The position numbers and the translations under genes were made by a program. Of a stretch of 64,000 bases of DNA, positions 16,017 through 27,425 are shown piece by piece (positions within the stretch are counted from its first letter, which is position 1; the number at the start of each line of letters is the position of its first letter). The stretch covers positions 6,448,001 to 6,512,000 of the forward strand of contig NC_057316.1 in assembly GCF_000687475.1 (NCBI RefSeq), written 5' to 3'. This DNA is from Ustilaginoidea virens (taxonomy: Eukaryota; Ascomycota; Sordariomycetes; Hypocreales; Clavicipitaceae). The notes beneath the pieces were generated by a model. It had not been told where the DNA came from. It saw nothing but the letters and a program-made list of their open reading frames with translations, and did no database searches.

Positions 16017-17645
16017 ACCCTCCACGTCATCTCGGGGTATGGCGCGCGCATCGGCGGCTTGTGCTGGAGAGTCTCTGATGAAGGAGGTGAAATATCATGC
16101 AACTAATAACTGTCACGCACGGCAAGCAGGCCAGCTCGCTGGCAACGCAGCAACGCACACCTGGCTATTCAGTCCCCTCAAGACCTGTCATATCTAGGTA
16201 CCTAGGTACCTGGTATGTGGTCCATGCTGATCACGCCTTTGTTGCATCTTGGGGTACCTACGGGTCACTATTCACCTTGGCAGGTTATTCCGAACAGAGC
16301 AATTCGCCAAGAACGCCAAGAACGCCAAGCTCTGACAAGCATAAAAAAGGGGCCATTTTGCCGAGAGCCGCTTGCCACTGCCCCTTTTCCCTGCCAACCT
16401 GCCAGCCTGCTGACGGCTGCGTTGATTTTTCCTCCGTACGGAGTACTCCGGACACCCACCGTGCCAGGTAAGTTACCTGATTGAGTGGGCGGAGTGGGGC
16501 CATACATAGGTACATACCTACTACCTAGGTATGTAGGTACCTACCTCCTAGGTGGTAGTGATCTCATCGCCCAACGACGTTGTCGCCCTCCTTCGCGCAG
16601 CAAGAAATGAGAGTGACAGGAAGGGCCAATTCTTGGCGCAGGACGGATTGAGCGCACACCGACGCTCACCTTGGCAGTGGCACTGCTGTGACGGGTTCTT
16701 TTTACCGTTCAACCAACAAAACGGGCTGGAGGGGGAAGCCGACCACTAGATTGGCGGGACAAAAGGTCTGAATTGTTTAAAGAGGGCCCGAGGACAGGAC
16801 AACCGTAAAGGTCCAAGCGGGCTCATGCAGGGGATCTTGGACAAGAAGGGCATAAACTTAGCACCAGTGAGCAGGTACGGAGACGGAAGTAGGTTTTATC
16901 GGAGGAGCCGGGCTAGCGGCCCGCGGGAAGCACCGAGTCGCGCCTGCTTACGGGCGTTGACTGGGTAAAAGGTACCTAGGTACGGAGTACATGCCTTATG
17001 GCGGAGGCCTTTGCTACGGGGCGCAGCAGCAGAGCCACCGGGCCAGAGACAGCACCGAAAAACGCCACAGTCGTCTTTGCGCGCCAAAAAAACAAGTTTC
17101 CATCAAGGGCGGCAACATGACCAGTATCTGGCATGACGTGCTTGGGCGGGCAGAGCGCGTCACACCGGGAAGTTTCTCTACGGAGTAGTCCGTACGCCTG
17201 CGGACTTCTTATCCAGATTCTCGCTCCGTAGATACCTGGGGCACCTCGCGGCATGGCCTCGGCAAGCTGGGTAAAGCGTTGGCCGAATGCAGCGCATCGC
17301 ATCGCCTTCGAGCTGGTTGCAAGTTCCAGCCGTTAGCCCCGCAGCCCCAGGACACAGGATACAGATCTGCGCCACAAGAGAAGCACGCAGCCGAAACCAG
17401 CTGTGGCGCAGTTTCGGCCAGAACTTCTTCGCTTCAAGTCACAACTGAAGTGACGTGACGGCTTTTGCCAAAGATTTCGGCCATTCTCCATCCGCCAAAC
17501 CCGTCTCTCGCTACCGAGTATTCATACCTTGCCTGTGGATTCAATTCGCAATCGAGGCCCCCCCCCACCATCGTCGCCGAGCGGTCCGCTCCCACCCCCT
17601 GATGCACCCGCCGTGCCCCTAAGCCGCCACGCATCGTCGTCACCC

Positions 17646-18763
17646 ATGGTGCGCAAGCTCAGCAACGCGGTGCAGTCGCTCTCGAGGGCATGTCACTGGC
17701 TCGTGGCCACGCGGAGCCGCCGCCGATGGCTCGTCCGCGCGACACTCATAGCCTTCCTGCTGCCGCTGCTTCTTCAATGGGCTCTCGCGTACGTTCTCGG
17801 TAGCGACGCTCGCCTGCTCCCCGCCGAGCTCTTGCAAGCCAAGAATCTGCTGGTCGTGACGGCTCATCCCGACGACGAGTGTCTCTTCTTTTCGCCGAGC
17901 ATTCTCGGCGTCTTGGACAGGAACAAGCACATGAGGGGGGGTCTGGTGGTCATGTCAACTGGTGGGCGGCCCGAGCAAGTCGCTCCCCCCGACGTTGGTT
18001 TCTGGGTGACTTACTTTTGCGAATCGCAGGCAACAACTACGGACTGGGGGAGACCAGGAAGAAGGAGCTGCTGGGCTCCTGCGAGGCGCTGGGCATTGAC
18101 ACGACTAGATGTGTTGCGCTGGACCATGCCGACCTGCAGGATAATCCCAGAGTTTGGTGGGACGAAGACAAGATTAAGCCCATCCTGAAGGAGTACGTTG
18201 AGAAATGGAGCATCGATGCCGTAAGTCGCTTGCCTCTCCCTGCATATCCCCCACGTGTTTTGGCTCACGCGTCTAGATCATCACCTTTGACGAGGGCGGC
18301 GTGTCAGGCCATATAAATCACCGGGCCGTCAGCTCGGCCGTCAAGTAAGCCAGCAGCCCCCATCTCCCCCCTCTGTGAATGATTCCGTAAACATGCGGCG
18401 GGAGAGCTGACAATGGAATCCAGCCAGTACGTGGCCGAAAACGAAAAGGCTCCGGCAGCTTACATGGTGGTGTCTGTTGCTCTCCCCAGAAAATACACCT
18501 TTCTGCTGGATCTCCCCCTCACAGCCATCTCTTTCCTGTGGAGGATAGCGGCAGCCATCTTCTTCCCGTCGGGCTCAGCAGACGCCAAGTACAGCACCAG
18601 GGCGCTGGTCGCAAACACATGGCATCGGTACGTGATGACCAGGAAGGCATTTGCCAGCCACGGCAGTCAATATACCTGGGACAGACACTTGTACATGATT
18701 ATCAGTCGATATGTGTGGTTCAATGACCTGCAAAGGGTCGTCGTCAAGGGAACTGTGCGATGA
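17646..18763 (+). CDS. N-acetylglucosaminyl-phosphatidylinositol de-N-acetylase (GPI12/PIG-L)
   Basis: It catalyses the second step of GPI-anchor synthesis, removing acetate from GlcNAc-PI on the ER membrane. Four exons (17646-17961, 18030-18220, 18277-18344, 18424-18763) with GT-AG introns of 56-79 nt give 304 aa. An N-terminal membrane segment spans about 29-51 (LVRATLIAFLLPLLLQWALA). The metal-binding motif AHPDDE is at 73-78, and the second family motif GHINHRA is formed in the short third exon. ITFDEGGVSGHINH is typical of PIG-L zinc-dependent hydrolases. The start is the first in-frame ATG; the proline-rich frame upstream of it has no ATG. The third acceptor is less certain, because CAG recurs nearby. 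Confidence 0.93.
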
Positions 18764-20007
18764 AAACCAGCAGTCTGGATGACTAGTTTAGCGATTTACG
18801 TTGAGTAATAATGTCACTTGTATACCAACCACCCCCTGAACCCTGCCGCCAATGTCAGCGAGCTGTCAAGCGAAGTCTTTTTGGCCCCCAACGACCTGGA
18901 GCTTTCTTCTTGGCAAAGCCAGTGCTTGAAGCCCGTTTTCGAGCTGTGCCACCGGGCGCAGGACTGTTCAGTACGGTCGGTATGGGTGTGTCATGAAATT
19001 TCATCATGATGTCAACGTCTTGGCGTATCGTGCATCATCGTGAAAAAAGCGCGAGTACCTCCATGCCTGATTAACAAAACTTGTTTACACACATTTTTTG
19101 TACTTTGTCTCACCGTTCGTGATTCTATCACAAGGCTAGACTGGAAGAACATGTTCCATGGCCGGCATCTTGTTCAATTGCTCTATTCTCAGGTGCTTTG
19201 GGTATGCTGGGGCCATTGAAACACGCATCATGCCATGCCGCCTCTGAAGACAATGAGCCTGTTATCCTCTGGAAGATGACAACGAAGAAGTGTTGGGTTA
19301 GAAACCGGCGAACATGCTAGCGTTGTGAAACAAGCAGCCAAGGATCCTGTCCAAGTTCCGTCAACGTTGCAACGTGGCCATCTTCACCGTGGCGTGATTT
19401 GCATCTACAGTGGTCCTGCTTTGCCGATGCTGATTGTTCTTGCCAAGTCGTACCGGCGTCGTTGAAAGCGGCCTTTGATATTAAACACTGTACTGTGTCG
19501 TCAAACAGGACCAGACACTTGATGGAACTAATGGCTGGGTGAGGCGGCGTACAAATCGCTGAGGCATGTGCCCAATCCAGAGCCCGATAGACTCTCAGTA
19601 TCCCTGTATTCACTTGTCATTCTGACGCAACGAGGGAACGGCGGTCACACCGGCGTCGACACTATCCCAGGGCATCCAGTTCGGCCCGACATGAACTCCT
19701 GGACAGCTTCAAACGACGAGGAATGACTATTCAAAAAAGGTTCGGGGAAATCTTGGCCAACTCTTGTGTCATCGGGGAGCGGAGCTTTGCCTGCGGCATC
19801 CAAAGCACCATCAAGCAGACAAGGAAGATGTAGCGCGAATATCGACGCTGCATTCCAGCTTTCCAGCCTGCAAAATATATTCAATGCCCTTCCGGCCGAT
19901 ATGGCGATGCATATAAACACATAACTTCGGGGGTTTTGTCGCGGAATTTATCTGGGCGAGTGGTCCAGCAAAACCGTCGCTGACAATGTCGTGACAGCAC
20001 GCCGCTA
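18764..20007. other. Intergenic region; weak coding-like stretch 18818-19009
   Basis: No gene I can support. The stretch 18818-19009 stays open for about 63 codons and has a protein-like composition (TNHPLNPAANVSELSSEVF), but it has no ATG start and no recognised family. It could be an exon relic. The rest contains nothing recognised. Confidence 0.35.
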
Positions 20008-21112
20008 TTAGTAGGGGTTCCCAGACGGAGTCCCTCCACAGTCCCAATCTGCTTGGAATCTCCCCCATCCGCCGTGCTCCAGCTCGCTCGCCAAGTACAT
20101 GGTGTAGACGACCATGTCGTAGCACCCATCCGGCGGCGTCTTGCCACCGCACACGTTACCACCAATGGCCACGTTCAGCAAGACGGTCATGTCCCTCATG
20201 GGCCGCGTCCCCGCCGGGACAGGCGCCTTCATCACCGGCCTGCCGTCAATGTACCAAATCAGCCTGCCCTGGCCTGCCCGGCCCCCGGGCTGCTGCCAGG
20301 CAAGGTCGTATCTCACGGGGCGGCAGTGCATGTCGGGGATCTTCGTCCCCAGCACGCGGTGCTTCTGGGGCTCGGTATGCCGGCCCCAGTGCAGACAGGT
20401 CCTGTTCTCGCGGTCGCCGTTCCAGGTCTCGGCAATGTCGATCTCCCCGTCGACGGGCCAGTTGAACGGCTCCTGGGGCAGGAGCCAAAAGGCGGGCCAT
20501 ATGCCGTCAGCGCAGGGAGACAAGACGACGGCTGTGAGGACGCCCTGGTCGCGCTCAAAGGTGCGCCTGCTCACGAGCCGAGCCGAGGTATACCGCTGCT
20601 CGGGGCACGCCGAGCTGCTGTTTACGAGCGCCCTGATGACCAGCTGTCCGTTGACGGTGCTGCCAGGGGGGAAAAAAAGTTAGCAGGTGACGCCCCCGTG
20701 TCGGTCGAACCACGTCCATTGTCATGTCATGGTGGATGGCAAAGGGTGGCAAAGGGTGGAAAAGGGGGAAAAAAATAAATAAAAAAAAAGAAACAAAGAA
20801 AAGAAAAGCTAACTGGAATGAGTTTTCGGCAGCAGCGGTGTAGTGCTCCAGCTCCTGGTTGCCCCAGCCGTCGGCGTTGCCGAGCTTCGCATTCCACTCC
20901 GCGTTGACGGGTGTGTCGGGATGGAATCTGGGAACCCAGTATGTGTGGAAGGTTGGGCTGGGTCCCGGAGGGCGGCAAGTGGCAATGAGAGACGGCGGCG
21001 GCGGCGGCGGCGGCGGTTGCTGCTGCTGGTGCTGCTGGTGCTCCTCGTCTCGAGGCTTGATCATGGCCTCGAGCTCGGACTTGAGGCTTTTCAGCGTGTT
21101 TTTCCAAGGCAT
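20008..21112 (-). CDS. GH16 family beta-glucanase-like protein without a signal peptide
   Basis: A predicted beta-1,3(4)-glucanase fold enzyme. Two exons (21112-20814, 20659-20008) across a GTTAGC...CAG intron give 316 aa. The N-terminal 40 residues are not a secretion signal: they form a charged helix-like stretch followed by Gln-rich and Pro-rich runs (HQQHQQQQ, then eight prolines). From about residue 50 the GH16 jelly-roll starts (YWVPRFHPDTPVNAEWN). The catalytic signature GEIDIAE places the nucleophile at E172 and the acid/base at E177. The downstream RTCLHWG...WYIDGRP and MTVLLNVAIGGN blocks are typical of the laminarinase-like branch. Lack of a signal peptide suggests an intracellular protein or a missing 5' exon. 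Confidence 0.88.
20993..21030. repeat. (CGG)n / (TGC)n trinucleotide run inside GH16 exon 1
   Basis: On the plus strand an array of CGG triplets runs into TGC/TGG triplets; on the coding strand it encodes the poly-Pro and poly-Gln stretches of the GH16 protein. Length variation here would change the linker length without a frameshift. Confidence 0.8.
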
Positions 21113-23346
21113 TGTCCTCGTGCTGTCATGCGCCCCGGAGAAGACGTCGGCTTGTCCTATATATCATCTGCGGAATGCCCGCGTGCGCTTTACCTGCCTC
21201 CCCTCGATGATTGCAAAAGCAGGTTCTGGTGGTTTCAACATCTCGTTTTATGGACGCCGATTGCCTGAGATGTGAGGCTGCAGGGTAACTCGTGTGAATT
21301 GGGTGGCAACCGGTACATCGGAGACCTGAATCCCATCGTTATGCATCTTGGCAAGGGGCATGCGAATGTGTGCGAAGCGGCTAGACATCAACCGGCGTCT
21401 GCAAGAGGCTGTCGACGACATGACTAGGGATGGTGGATGGATGGTCATGATCATGGAAGGCCAGCCGACGTTTCTTCTGCTGATGGCAGCGATTGACGCA
21501 AGGGAACCAGCCCACACCAAAACCCCCCCGCGGACCAGTTGGCGTTCTTGCTTCAAAAAATGTCGAGTCGGCAAGCATCACGAGTCTAATCGAGTCTGGG
21601 AAAAAAAAGAAAAAAGTTCCATCCTACCGTGCCCCTGCTGGAGAGACGTGGCGTCGGCCTGGTGCGCTGGTCGAAGCACGACGCCGAGCCAAGCCGTCAA
21701 CCTCATTTATTAATGGGGGTCAGCATCAGTACTTGGGGGCGTGGATTGCAACTTGGGCGATGGCGACCTGATGGTCACGATGCCAGAGCAAGACTCCAAC
21801 GATGAATCCGTGCCGTTCGAGTCCCTGTTCAACTCATCACCAAGGCCAGTCAGGACGGAACGATGTTTCGAGGAAAAAGCACGTATTGCGCTGGGACAGT
21901 CCCCCGTGGACGATCTGAAATAGCACGAGCACTGCCACATTTCTCTCCGAGCTTGGCATGGCCACTGAAGGGTTGCAATGCCGGGTCCAACGGCAGCAGC
22001 AGCGCCTCTAGATGGGGCCCAACACCCTTTCCATGGTCAAAGAAAGAAGCAAGCTATATTCAGGATGGCAGTAGTATTCTGCAAGGGAGCCCCCCCCCCC
22101 CGAGTCTGGAATACATGACCTCGGGCAGCGTTTAATGGCGGAAGCCCACACGGTCAACCGGAATGCGTCATGATTTGGCGGGAAGCCCGCTACTCACGGG
22201 CATCTATACCTAAGCAGCAGATCTGATAGTTTCAAACTGGAACGGCTACCGCCTACGAGGTCAGCTCACAAAATTGTGTTAGGCCTTGGACGATATTCCA
22301 TATCAAAGGGTCCCTAAAAGCACCACACGGACTGATGCAGGCCGTGAAGCTACCATCTTCTGCACCATTCCTGTACACAAATTGAATACCTGTGGATGTT
22401 TGGCTACGATTCTGTTTTTTTGGGATTGTAGTAAAGTCCACTTACTTACCAACGGGTAGCAGCCACAAGGAACGGAAAATGTGTTGAATTTGCTCTTGTT
22501 TATAAAGCAAGTGTATGTGGGAAACATGAATCGTCTCTTCACCAAGCTGTACTGACCACGCAGTTGGAGACATCACACGCGGCTCTCCACTCATCAATAT
22601 CCAAAGAGAAAGGAAGCAGCGGCTCGAACTGAGATAGATGATCAAGGTCCTCGGCCGGATGGAGTAGCCGATAGTCCTTGGCATGAGCACAATACTGAAG
22701 CCACGCCCTTCCAAGAGCCCAGAGCCGGCTGACCGGTTGTCCGGTTGCCCTGCAGCTTTCAAACTAAAGCAAAAACAAGGAATAGCCGTCTCAAATAGAG
22801 GCCGAAGGGCAGGTAGTCACTAGTAATGGACCTTGTGGGCGATGAGCCAAGGTGTCCTTGAACGCAACAGTCCAACGGGCGCCACGCCTTGCCTGCGGTG
22901 GTTGTAGCTGCCACGCGAGACTACAGAATACAGGCGGATATGCCAAAGTACCCCAAAGGCCGGCAAGTTGAAACCAATTGCGCGCAAACATGGTAGCATA
23001 AGAAATGAAATAAAGATATTGGCTTTATAATGCGGTCGTGACGGATCCTACAGACGGGGTGTTGATGTCGGTGTTACTAGAGTGATGCGTATCATGCCTA
23101 CATCGACTTGGAAATTGAACTCTTTTTTCCCCATCAACGTATATGTGTACTCCGTAGCACGGCTGCGAACGGAAGCAGTGCAGACATTGCGCCATATCCT
23201 GGCTCGGGGTGTGGAAAGCCTTCATAATCAACAGTAGCCTACCTTACTTATCGGCAATTGCAAGTGGCTGTGCCAAAGTACCAAGGCACCGAGTAGCAGG
23301 TCCAAATTTGCCGCCGCAATACAGTATAGCCTTTGATTCGAGACGG
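21113..23346. other. 2.2-kb intergenic region, nothing recognised
   Basis: Scattered short open frames show no family resemblance. There is a C-run near 22091-22101 and a TACTCCGTA motif at about 23149-23157. No gene, RNA or transposon is supported. Confidence 0.4.
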
Positions 23347-23882
23347 CTAGAAAAGCAAAGCCCGCAGCGTCTTGTCCCCCACGTCTCGCCCACATATCGG
23401 GCACTCCCGCACGACCGGACATGCCCAACAACTCCAAACCCGCCAGACCGGCCTGGCCTGACAGCCCTGCACCTCTAAGCCGGCCACATCCTCCCCACTT
23501 GAGCTTCAGGGCAACCCTCGTTGCAGGTGACCATGCGCGTGTACAGGAACCGGTCCGGCCCCTCCACAGCCGCCCGACTTGATCCCGCCCCGCACCCAGC
23601 GCAGCTGGTCTCGTCTGCCTCGTCGCCATCCTGATTCTGCTCTCGGTAGTACGCCTCGGCCCTTTCGTCACTGACGAGGGCGACGGCGAACAGGCGCTCC
23701 AGGGTATCCGGGTTGAAATGCTGGACGAGGACGATGCTGCCGGTCGGCTTGTTCACAATGGAGAAGGTGTCGTCTCCAAACTCCCTCTCGGCCTTTTCGA
23801 GAGCGTCGCGGCCGACGAGCACTTCGGGATGGGCTTGGAGGAAGGCATCGGTTTGGCGGTCACCGGAGGATGGCTGGGCCAT
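23347..23882 (-). CDS. Cysteine-containing protein A, non-secreted tandem paralogue of protein B
   Basis: Unknown family. The first exon starts at ATG 23882 and encodes FLQAHPEVLVGRDALEKAE and SIVNKPTGSIVLVQHF, about half identical over 76 residues to protein B (24924-25460), which lies 1 kb upstream on the same strand. Read straight through, the frame stops at 23475 (135 aa). However, the Cys-rich tail homologous to B (C-x5-CPxC) resumes in the +1 frame, with CPVVRECPICGRDVGDK ending at TAG 23349-23347. A 41-nt intron at 23498-23458 (GTGGGG...TGTCAG) would join them in phase and give 164 aa; otherwise the gene is frameshifted and truncated. Unlike B it has no signal peptide: the N-terminus is MAQPSSGDRQTDAF. 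It could be an intracellular form or a decaying copy. Confidence 0.6.
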
Positions 23883-24923
23883 GGCGAGGGCGAGAGATGT
23901 TGGGTGAGTAAATCGTTGACCGGCGGCGTTTCTGGGAGATTGTGTCAAGAAGCGAGAGCGAGGAAGCTTGGTGGCGGGGATGAAAGGAAAAAGCTTTGGC
24001 CCGGCGGAGAGGAGAGAAGGCGGCGGGGAGGAAGGGAAGGGAAAGCTCTCGCCCATGGGGCCGGATGGGAACTGCGAAGCGGAGCGGATATGGACATTCT
24101 GCCTGAGGAGCAAAAGGCCCGGCCATGGCCGCAGCTGATGGATGGCGGATGGCGGATGACGAGAGATTGGGAAATGCCACCAGAACAGACAGACAGACGG
24201 CAACTTGCACCATGGTTTCAACGTGGCGTCTTCAGAAGTGCCAGGTCAGCCTGCAGCAGCAGGTCACAGCGCCCCATGAACCGGTGACGCGTGGATGGTC
24301 GCATGGATGGCGATCACTTACAAGGGTAAGCGGTGCCGACGGCCCGTTCGGAAGTCCGCCGAGTTGCGTGCCGTGCGCCGCCGAACCCAAGTTGATGCGT
24401 CCTTTTGAATTTCCACCATGGGCAACGCCACTATGTTGAAGGAGAGGTGGCCAGTGTCATACTATTGTCGATGAGGTAAAAACGCTTCCGCCTTTTTCGC
24501 GGGTGGAATAAAAAAATCATCTTTTCCGTGCCTTTTTAAACATGCAGGGCTAGGCCGCTTCGCAAGACTGGACTTGAAGGTAGGGAGAAGCATCAACTTT
24601 GCGGCGTAGATTCGGACGTTATATCATGAATGCATGTTATTTGCAGTCAATGTTCCTATATCGTTTTTGCAATCTGCCCATCTTCCCAAGCGACGGCTGG
24701 CAACCACGGCAAAGTATATATAGAAAAAGGCAAATGCCAGACAGGACGGGGGTGAGCGAGCGTTGGAGACGGAACATCCATCCCGACGGTTTTGGAAAAA
24801 AAAAAAAAGAAAAAAAAAGAAAAAAAAGAAAAAAAAAAGGCAACATGGTACAAAACAGTACCGAGCACGGAGAGACCCCCCCCTCTCCGTCGATCCGACC
24901 TACACTCCGTCCAAACCGCTCTC
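23883..24923. other. Spacer between tandem paralogues A and B
   Basis: It contains the promoter of A and the 3' flank of B. A long A/G-rich tract (about 24796-24839) lies immediately downstream of B. No further gene is supported. Confidence 0.4.
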
Positions 24924-25460
24924 TTAGACATTTCGAGGCTGGCAGCTCAGCTGGTGCCGGCAGTTCCCACCCACGTACCGGCAGGACGGGCATCGCCTCT
25001 GCGCCGTGCAGCTCGGGCTGCGGCTGCAGAACTGGCCACAGCGAGAGGCGCGCTCGAAGATGACGCGAGGCTCGTCGGCGGCCTCGGAGCGGCCGCACCT
25101 TTCGGCGGAGCTGCCGTAGCGCTTCATGACCTTGCCCTTGACGTCGCCGCCCTTGTTGTGCTTCTTGTAGTACTGCTCGGCCTTGGCGTCGTCGACCAGC
25201 GCAACGGCGTAGACGAGCTTGTGGGTGTCGGCGTCGTACTCCTGCACCATGACCACGTTGCCGGCGGGCTTGTTGACCACGCTGAAGGTGTTGGGGCCGG
25301 CGCTCGCCTCGGCCTCGGCGAGGGCTTCGCGGCCGACTTGGACGTGGGGGTTCTCGGCCAGGAACACCTCTGCTTCGGAGGCGGAGGCGGCCGCCGCCGC
25401 CGCGCCCAGGCCGATGAAGAGCGATGCCGCGACGAGGAGGGTTTTGCCGTCGACCTTCAT
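24924..25460 (-). CDS. Small secreted cysteine-rich protein B
   Basis: A single exon of 178 aa of unknown family. The N-terminus is a clear signal peptide (MKVDGKTLLVAASLFIGLGA followed by an Ala-rich stretch). The central domain (FLAENPHVQVGREALAEAE, SVVNKPAGNVVMVQEY, VYAVALVDDAKAEQYYKKHN) is shared with protein A. The C-terminal 60 residues hold about nine cysteines, including CGQFC, CPSC and two further Cys before the end QPRNV. Size, secretion and cysteine content match the usual criteria for a candidate effector or surface protein, but I can name no function. The 5' leader on the coding strand is an A/G-rich tract (AAAAGAAAAG). Conservation of a sister copy next door supports it being real. 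Confidence 0.75.
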   Translation of the reverse strand: MKVDGKTLLVAASLFIGLGAAAAAASASEAEVFLAENPHVQVGREALAEAEASAGPNTFSVVNKPAGNVVMVQEYDADTHKLVYAVALVDDAKAEQYYKKHNKGGDVKGKVMKRYGSSAERCGRSEAADEPRVIFERASRCGQFCSRSPSCTAQRRCPSCRYVGGNCRHQLSCQPRNV

Positions 25461-26640
25461 TTTTTCTGCTTTTCTTTTCTTTTCTTTTTTTTTTGTGTGT
25501 GTCACAGCGCTTCTTGGGTAGAGGGATGTGTGATTTTGAAATTTTCTGGACGCCCCGAGTAGCTCTCTCGTCACGAAGTACTTGCAAAGTGATCCAAAGC
25601 TAGACACGAACGAAAGTTGCGAGTCAGATTCCCGATCATCATGTTTGGGACTTGGCCCCCCCGGCCGAGCAAAGCTTCTTATACTCGGCACGGTCCAGTT
25701 CCGCATCACATTGGCCAGGATGATCGCTTCCTCCCCCGGGGCCATGGATAGAGCGCCGCTGCCTCCCGAGCTTCTCCTTCGCTGCAGGCTGCTTCGGCAA
25801 CCAGGTGTGCGAGCTTTGGTCAGCAAAGGGTCAGCCGACATTCTGACGACAGGGCTCGTTCCCACTTTCGGTTTATTTTTTTCTTCTTTTCCGCCATTGC
25901 AACCCCTTGCCCGGCCCACCGGAAGCAGCTTGGACAAAAAGACCCTGCTGTGTGGCACGACGTATGTATATAAGCAGCGCCGACAGTCCGGCAGTGTCTA
26001 CGTTGAGGAGAAGAGGCGTCGTTCGGCAACCGCCAGGGCAAAAGCCGAGGGCAGAGGGCGCGGAAGGCGTGACGGAAGGGTCGGATCATCACTCCGCATC
26101 CTGGTGGCAGTGTATGCACCGACGCTCCGGGGGGGGGGGTTTGGAAGCCGGGGCTATGGAGGCGTCCCGAGCGGAGTGGCAGCGACTTGCCCTCGTTGGT
26201 TGCCATCTGATGCAATCGACTTCTGCCAGTCGGCCATACGCGGGGAGATGTGCGTGCCTTTGACGATACTCAAGTTGCCCTAACTCGATGGAGCAAAAAG
26301 GACTGCGTCCAACTAACCCGTCCCGAGCAATTCTTGGGTCCATCATCGGATTCTACGTCAGAATGTCCTCGTCGAGGGACGGTTTGCCCTCTGGGGGTTG
26401 GCTGAAGAAGTAGTTGCGCGTAATCATTGCAACGCACCAGTTTCATCTGTGATTACTACGATGTGGCACAAAATGCCATGGGAAGCTATCCTTTACAGAG
26501 AAAGGCAAGGGCACTCCCTCGCAGGCCTGTGCTGATCTGTAGGGTGAAGCGCATAAATGCACCAATTCATATCGCAGAAGCAAGACAGCTAGGCAGTCGC
26601 TTGGGTAAATGGCGCCAGAGCCTTCTCTAGCCACGGTCAG
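25461..26640. other. Intergenic region before the AT-rich island
   Basis: Still GC-balanced, with no gene I can support. An open frame on the plus strand (about 25582-26283) has no ATG of good context and no family resemblance. A G-run lies near 26129-26138. Confidence 0.4.
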
Positions 26641-27425
26641 GAATTCTCAGTCGGTCAATCATGATTGCATAGTAGATGCTGTAGCACTCCTTCAAACTGT
26701 CGGATGATCCGACATCGAGACGACCGTGTTAGTGGGAGCCTTCGAGCCTTCCTTATCTAAATACCTGTGCCTTTAATTACCTTGGCACACATCGCCATAT
26801 CACAGAGTCATTACGGACGCGCTGAATATAGCACACATGGACACAGCGCCGCTCCTATTAACAGCACCGCTGCTATCAATAGCACATAGATAGGGCTACA
26901 TAGCCGCCCGCTAATAATAGCGCCTAGCGGCACATACCAACCGTCGTTTCAGGATAGCTAGCCGCGGCGGACTCGGCGGTAACAATAGCAAGCTTTCTTA
27001 CATACGGACATTACAGCAGGAAAATATCTATCGCCCACATCTGTCGCAATTGGCGGCAGCAATACAATCGCGCTATCGGTCATAGCGGCTAATAGTGCTC
27101 CAAAGAGAATGCCTGACAGAAATAGGTCCTGAACACAGCCGCCACATAGCCGCGAATATCGCCGGATATAGCAATTGCCAGCGCCTACAACTGCAAGTCA
27201 GATGAATATTGCTGGAAGGCTAGGATATTCTAGCCGCCGAGGCCCCATGCAAATGCAATGTGGCACAATTACCACATAGGAAGATGGGAGGATAGGATGT
27301 TGTAAGGTAATCTATTTACCTACCTAGATAGCTTAGATACCGCAGCCAGCAGATGAAAATCAAAGACAATCATCCTCCCTGTGCCAAGTCACCTATTCTT
27401 TCCTTTTGATATTTATTTCCCACCG

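Larger units (their letters stand above)
14440..17645. other. 3.2-kb intergenic region rich in simple repeats
   Basis: No gene is supported. It holds A-runs near 14567-14592, a G-run at 15323-15341, a CACAG array, a 30-nt poly-A tract, a 9-bp triplet repeat (AACGCCAAG, about 16307-16331), and several copies of two palindromic motifs, TACCTAGGTA (16196-16212, 16505-16552, 16972-16982) and CTCCGTACGGAGTA (16432-16446, 16979-16989, 17178-17195). Open frames across the repeats are low-complexity artefacts. Confidence 0.5.

Noticed and set aside
18818..19009. Possible small gene downstream of the de-N-acetylase
   Set aside because: The frame has no ATG and no family; it may be an exon relic but the evidence is too thin to call a gene.
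24637..25587. 316-codon minus-strand frame overlapping protein B
   Set aside because: Arg-rich out-of-frame reading; the frame with a signal peptide and similarity to the neighbouring paralogue is the real one.
25582..26283. 233-codon plus-strand frame
   Set aside because: It lacks a convincing ATG, includes low-complexity parts and has no family resemblance.
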